Assembly (NCBI GenBank): GCA_946482585.1
Contig: CAMLSI010000261.1
Coordinates: 1-7,417, forward strand
Direction of reading: 5' to 3'
DNA from: an uncultured Lysobacteraceae bacterium
GTDB taxonomy: Bacteria > Pseudomonadota > Gammaproteobacteria > Xanthomonadales > Rhodanobacteraceae
DNA: 7,417 nt
Shown here: positions 5,292 to 7,417 of the stretch, piece by piece
Layout: every line of letters starts with the position of its first letter
Position numbering within the stretch: the stretch's first letter is position 1
Made by a program: the position numbers and the translations under genes
The notes under the pieces: model-generated
Told to the model about the DNA's origin: nothing
The model's input: only the letters and a program-made list of their open reading frames with translations
Databases searched by the model: none

Positions 5292-7022
5292 GTGAGCATG
5301 CGCATCGTCCTTTCCGGCATCGGCGCTTCGCGCGGCATGGTCCTGGGACGGGCGCGGCTGGTGCAGCCCAGTCAGTTCATCATCGACGACACGCCGCTCG
5401 ACCCTGCCGAGATCGAGGCCGAAGCGACGCGCCTGCAGCTCGCACTGGAAACTGCGCAGGCCGAACTGCGCGCGATCCGCGACAAACTGCACGGCGCACT
5501 CGCGCGCGAGATCGGCGAGTTCATCGACGCGCACAGCATGCTGCTGAACGATCCGGAACTCCTGACCGGGCTGTTCGATCTCGTGCGCCGCGGCCGCTAC
5601 CGCGCCGGCACAGCCTTGAAAATGCAGCGCGATCGCCTCGCCGCCGTGTTCGAGGCGATGGACGATCCGTACCTGCGCAGCCGGCGCGAGGACATCGACC
5701 ATGTGATCGGCCGCGTGCAGTCGGCGCTCGCGCGCGAGACGAGTCCGGCCGAACGTCAGATCGCCGCGCGCGTCGGCACCATACTCGTGAGCGATCAGAT
5801 CGCCCCGTCGGAGATGACCCATCTCGCCGAGCAGGGCGTGCTCGCCGCGGTCTGCACCGGATCGAGCGCGCTGTCGCACAGCGCGATCCTCGCGCGCAGC
5901 ATGCGTCTGCCGATGGTCGTCGGCGCGCACGACGCGCTGGCCGAAGTGCATGACGACGACCTGCTGCTCGTCGACGGCGATCAGGGTCAGGTCGTCGTGC
6001 ATCCGACCGCGCAGGATCTCGCGCGCTATCGACAGTATCAGCGCGACACGCAGCGCGAAGGCCGCCGCCTCGCCGAGCTCGCGCACCAGCCGACGCGCAC
6101 GCGCGACGACTACACCATCCGCCTGCTCGCCAATGCCGAACTCGCCGGCGACGTCGCGCAGGCGCGCGCGCACGGGGCCGACGGCATAGGCCTGTATCGC
6201 ACCGAATTCCTGTTCCTGCAGCGGCATCATCTGCCCGACGAGGACGAGCAGTTCCACGCCTACCGCGATCTCGTGCTCGGCATGGGCGGCCTGCCCGTGA
6301 CGATACGCACGCTCGATCTCGGCGCCGACAAAGCCGACACCACCGGTCTTGCGATGACGACCGAGCCGAACCCGGCGCTCGGCATGCGCGGCATCCGGCT
6401 TTCGATGCGCCGTCCCGCGCTGTTCGCGACGCAGATGCGCGCGATCCTGCGCGCGTCGGCCTACGGCCCGATCCGCATCCTGGTGCCGATGGTCACGAAT
6501 CCGGTCGAAATGCAGGCAACCCGCAAACTGATCCAGATCTGCGCGCGCGACCTGCGCACCGAAGGTCACGAAGTCGCCGACCAGTTCGAGCTCGGCGCGA
6601 TGATCGAAGTGCCCGCCGCCGCGATCGCGCTGCCGAACCTGATCCGCCACGTCGACTTCGTTGCGATCGGCACCAACGATCTCGTGCAGTACACGCTGGC
6701 TGCGGACCGCAACAACGATGCACTGTCGGAGCTCTACGACCCGCTGCATCCGGCGATCCTGCAGTTGCTCGCGATGACGGTCCGCTGCGGCGAGAAGTAC
6801 GCCAAGCCGGTCAGTCTCTGCGGCGAGATGGCGTCCGACGCGCGCTATACACCGCTGCTGATCGCGCTCGGCCTGACCAACTTCAGCATGCACTCCGGCG
6901 CCCTGCTCGAGGTCCGCGACGCGGTATCGCGCTGCGACCGTTCGCGCCTGCGCGCACTCGCGCCGCGTCTGCTGCGCGCCGAGGACCGGGACGCACTGGC
7001 GCAGCTGCTCGCCAAGGCCTGA
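5292..7022 (+). CDS. ptsI: Phosphoenolpyruvate–protein phosphotransferase, enzyme I (EI)
   Basis: EI autophosphorylates from PEP and transfers the phosphate to HPr His15. The product is 576 residues, the normal length (E. coli EI 575). The N-terminal HPr-binding and phosphohistidine domain contains His196 in SALSHSAILAR, aligned with E. coli His189. The PEP-binding barrel has GLYRTEF (Arg303), RTLDLGADK (Arg339, Lys347), Glu439 in MIEVP, GTNDLVQYTLAADR (Asn462, Asp463, Arg473) and the catalytic Cys510 in LCGEMASD, all at the expected 7-8 residue offset from E. coli. Oddities: the usual GG-x-TSH before the active histidine is SSALSH, DIGGDK reads DLGADK, and the Ser before IGTND is Ala. There is no fused GAF, HPr or EIIA domain, so this is PtsI rather than PtsP. 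Start GTG 5292 or ATG 5298. It probably belongs to the EIIA-Man–ptsH transcript despite the 151-nt gap. Confidence 0.96.
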   Translation: MSMRIVLSGIGASRGMVLGRARLVQPSQFIIDDTPLDPAEIEAEATRLQLALETAQAELRAIRDKLHGALAREIGEFIDAHSMLLNDPELLTGLFDLVRRGRYRAGTALKMQRDRLAAVFEAMDDPYLRSRREDIDHVIGRVQSALARETSPAERQIAARVGTILVSDQIAPSEMTHLAEQGVLAAVCTGSSALSHSAILARSMRLPMVVGAHDALAEVHDDDLLLVDGDQGQVVVHPTAQDLARYRQYQRDTQREGRRLAELAHQPTRTRDDYTIRLLANAELAGDVAQARAHGADGIGLYRTEFLFLQRHHLPDEDEQFHAYRDLVLGMGGLPVTIRTLDLGADKADTTGLAMTTEPNPALGMRGIRLSMRRPALFATQMRAILRASAYGPIRILVPMVTNPVEMQATRKLIQICARDLRTEGHEVADQFELGAMIEVPAAAIALPNLIRHVDFVAIGTNDLVQYTLAADRNNDALSELYDPLHPAILQLLAMTVRCGEKYAKPVSLCGEMASDARYTPLLIALGLTNFSMHSGALLEVRDAVSRCDRSRLRALAPRLLRAEDRDALAQLLAKA

Positions 7023-7034
7023 TCGCGACTTCCT

Positions 7035-7051
7035 GCGGGCTGCGAGCCCGC
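7035..7051 (+). terminator. Hairpin just after ptsI, terminator-like without T tract
   Basis: GCGGGCT (7035-7041) pairs perfectly with AGCCCGC (7045-7051) around a GCG loop, 12 bases after the ptsI stop. No T run follows, so it is not a classic intrinsic terminator, but its placement at the end of the cluster fits transcript-end formation or stabilisation. TGGCATGAT at 7062-7070 just downstream resembles an extended -10 box but has no supporting -35. Confidence 0.4.
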
Positions 7052-7098
7052 GCGGCGCTCGTGGCATGATCGCGCGGCCCAGGCCATGCCCAGTTCCC

Positions 7099-7227
7099 AT
7101 GTTCGCCGCCGACTTCGAGATGCGCCCGCCGTCGCTCGCCGCCGCATTCCCGCGACGCGATCCGTTCCGCCCCGCCATCGGCGGCGACGTGCTCGATACC
7201 GGCGGGCGCGATCGCCATGCACGCTGA
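7099..7227 (+). CDS. Possible 42-residue small ORF overlapping the next gene's start (weak)
   Basis: Within the 194-nt gap after ptsI, an ATG at 7099 opens a 42-codon frame, rich in Pro, Arg and Ala, that ends in TGA at 7225-7227 and overlaps the next gene's ATG (7217) by 11 nt. By my count 34 of 41 codons after the ATG end in G or C. The frame also stays open upstream through an ATG at 7066. There is no good ribosome-binding site and no family I recognise. It may be a coupled leader peptide, but an open frame this short is expected by chance in GC-rich DNA. Confidence 0.15.
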   Translation: MFAADFEMRPPSLAAAFPRRDPFRPAIGGDVLDTGGRDRHAR

Positions 7228-7417
7228 TCCGGCGCTGCGCCGCGCGGCGCGGATCGACGCGCTGATTCTCGGTCTCGTCGTGATGGCGTTCGGCCTCGTC
7301 GCGGTCTGGCTGGGCCAGAGCAACAACTGGGACCTGCGCAACTATCACTGGTACGACGGCTGGGCATGGCTGCACGATCGCCATCGCGAAGAACAGGTTC
7401 GGGTCCTCGATGATGTT
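7217..7417 (+). CDS. Putative multi-pass membrane protein, N-terminal fragment cut by window edge
   Basis: From ATG 7217 the frame is open to the edge (67 codons). It encodes a short basic N-terminus (MHADPALRRAARID), a likely first transmembrane helix at about residues 15-33 (ALILGLVVMAFGLVAVWLG), then SNNWDLRNYHWYDGWAWLHDR. The D-L-x-N-Y-H-x-Y pattern after a first membrane helix reminds me of uncharacterised bacterial polytopic membrane proteins, some resembling lipid-linked-sugar glycosyltransferases; this is memory of a pattern, not a firm family call. A weak GGCGGG (7201-7206) precedes the start. The last twelve codons, from residue 56 on, lose the host's GC3 bias and may not belong to the gene (see the 7382-7417 entry). 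Confidence 0.55.
   Translation, partial: MHADPALRRAARIDALILGLVVMAFGLVAVWLGQSNNWDLRNYHWYDGWAWLHDRHREEQVRVLDDV
7382..7417 (-). other. Anomalous right end: reads as coding on the minus strand
   Basis: In the plus frame of the preceding gene only 5 of 12 codons end in G or C, giving HREEQVRVLDDV. On the minus strand, starting at base 7417, all 12 codons end in G or C and read NIIEDPNLFFAM, which looks like ordinary coding sequence of this host. The switch occurs at GATCGCCATCGCG (about 7376-7388), a low-complexity near-palindrome. A fold-back or chimeric assembly end explains this better than a real gene change, but the stretch is short. Confidence 0.35.

Noticed and set aside
5268..7367. 699-codon open frame on the minus strand
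   Set aside because: It lies antisense to ptsI, whose catalytic motifs are complete; the translation is low-complexity, Arg/Ala/His/Asp-rich and matches no family I know. Long antisense frames are expected from G/C-biased third positions.
1..7417. Mobile elements, CRISPR arrays, tRNA/rRNA genes, prophage or defence genes
   Set aside because: No terminal repeats, direct-repeat arrays, transposase or integrase motifs, or RNA gene signatures were seen; the window is conserved housekeeping and regulatory DNA.

Overview
This is a high-GC window with strongly G/C-biased third codon positions. All supported genes lie on the plus strand and form one conserved block: rpoN (5' end cut off) – hpf – ptsN – hprK – rapZ – EIIA-Man-type PTS gene – ptsH – ptsI. 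A partial membrane-protein gene follows at the right edge. This order, with HPr kinase between ptsN and rapZ and an EIIA-Man/HPr/EI set directly after rapZ, is the arrangement I associate with Xanthomonadales-like Gammaproteobacteria. Enterobacteria lack hprK here, and beta-proteobacteria usually keep manX-ptsH-ptsI elsewhere. The taxonomic call is inference from gene order and composition.

Layout. Bases 1-1439 hold sigma-54, lacking only a few N-terminal codons. Bases 1574-1903 hold the short hibernation factor Hpf. A strong GC-rich hairpin (1912-1936) separates hpf from ptsN (2042-2494), which is followed 8 nt later by hprK (2503-3453) and then rapZ (3471-4340). A 145-nt gap before the next gene holds a good match to a sigma-54 -24/-12 promoter and a hairpin that covers the Shine-Dalgarno of the EIIA-Man gene. 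That gene (4486-4878) overlaps ptsH (4871-5140) by 8 nt. After a 151-nt leader with inverted repeats comes ptsI (5292-7022), then a terminator-like hairpin. From 7217 to the edge runs the start of a multi-pass membrane protein; the last ~36 bases look more coding on the opposite strand and may be a chimeric contig end.

How the genes work together. EI takes phosphate from PEP, passes it to HPr His15, and HPr can pass it to two soluble EIIA proteins (EIIA-Ntr His64, EIIA-Man-like His10). HprK can phosphorylate HPr at Ser46, which is present, adding ATP/phosphate control. No EIIB or EIIC permease is encoded, so in this window the PTS looks like a regulatory phosphorelay rather than a sugar importer. 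RpoN, Hpf and RapZ tie it to nitrogen/sigma-54 transcription, ribosome hibernation and cell-envelope amino-sugar control.

I see no mobile element, CRISPR array, tRNA or rRNA, and no clearly undescribed system. The observations most worth a second look are the sigma-54-type promoter and SD-covering hairpin before the EIIA-Man gene, the degenerate first half of the EI phosphohistidine signature, and the anomalous right end.
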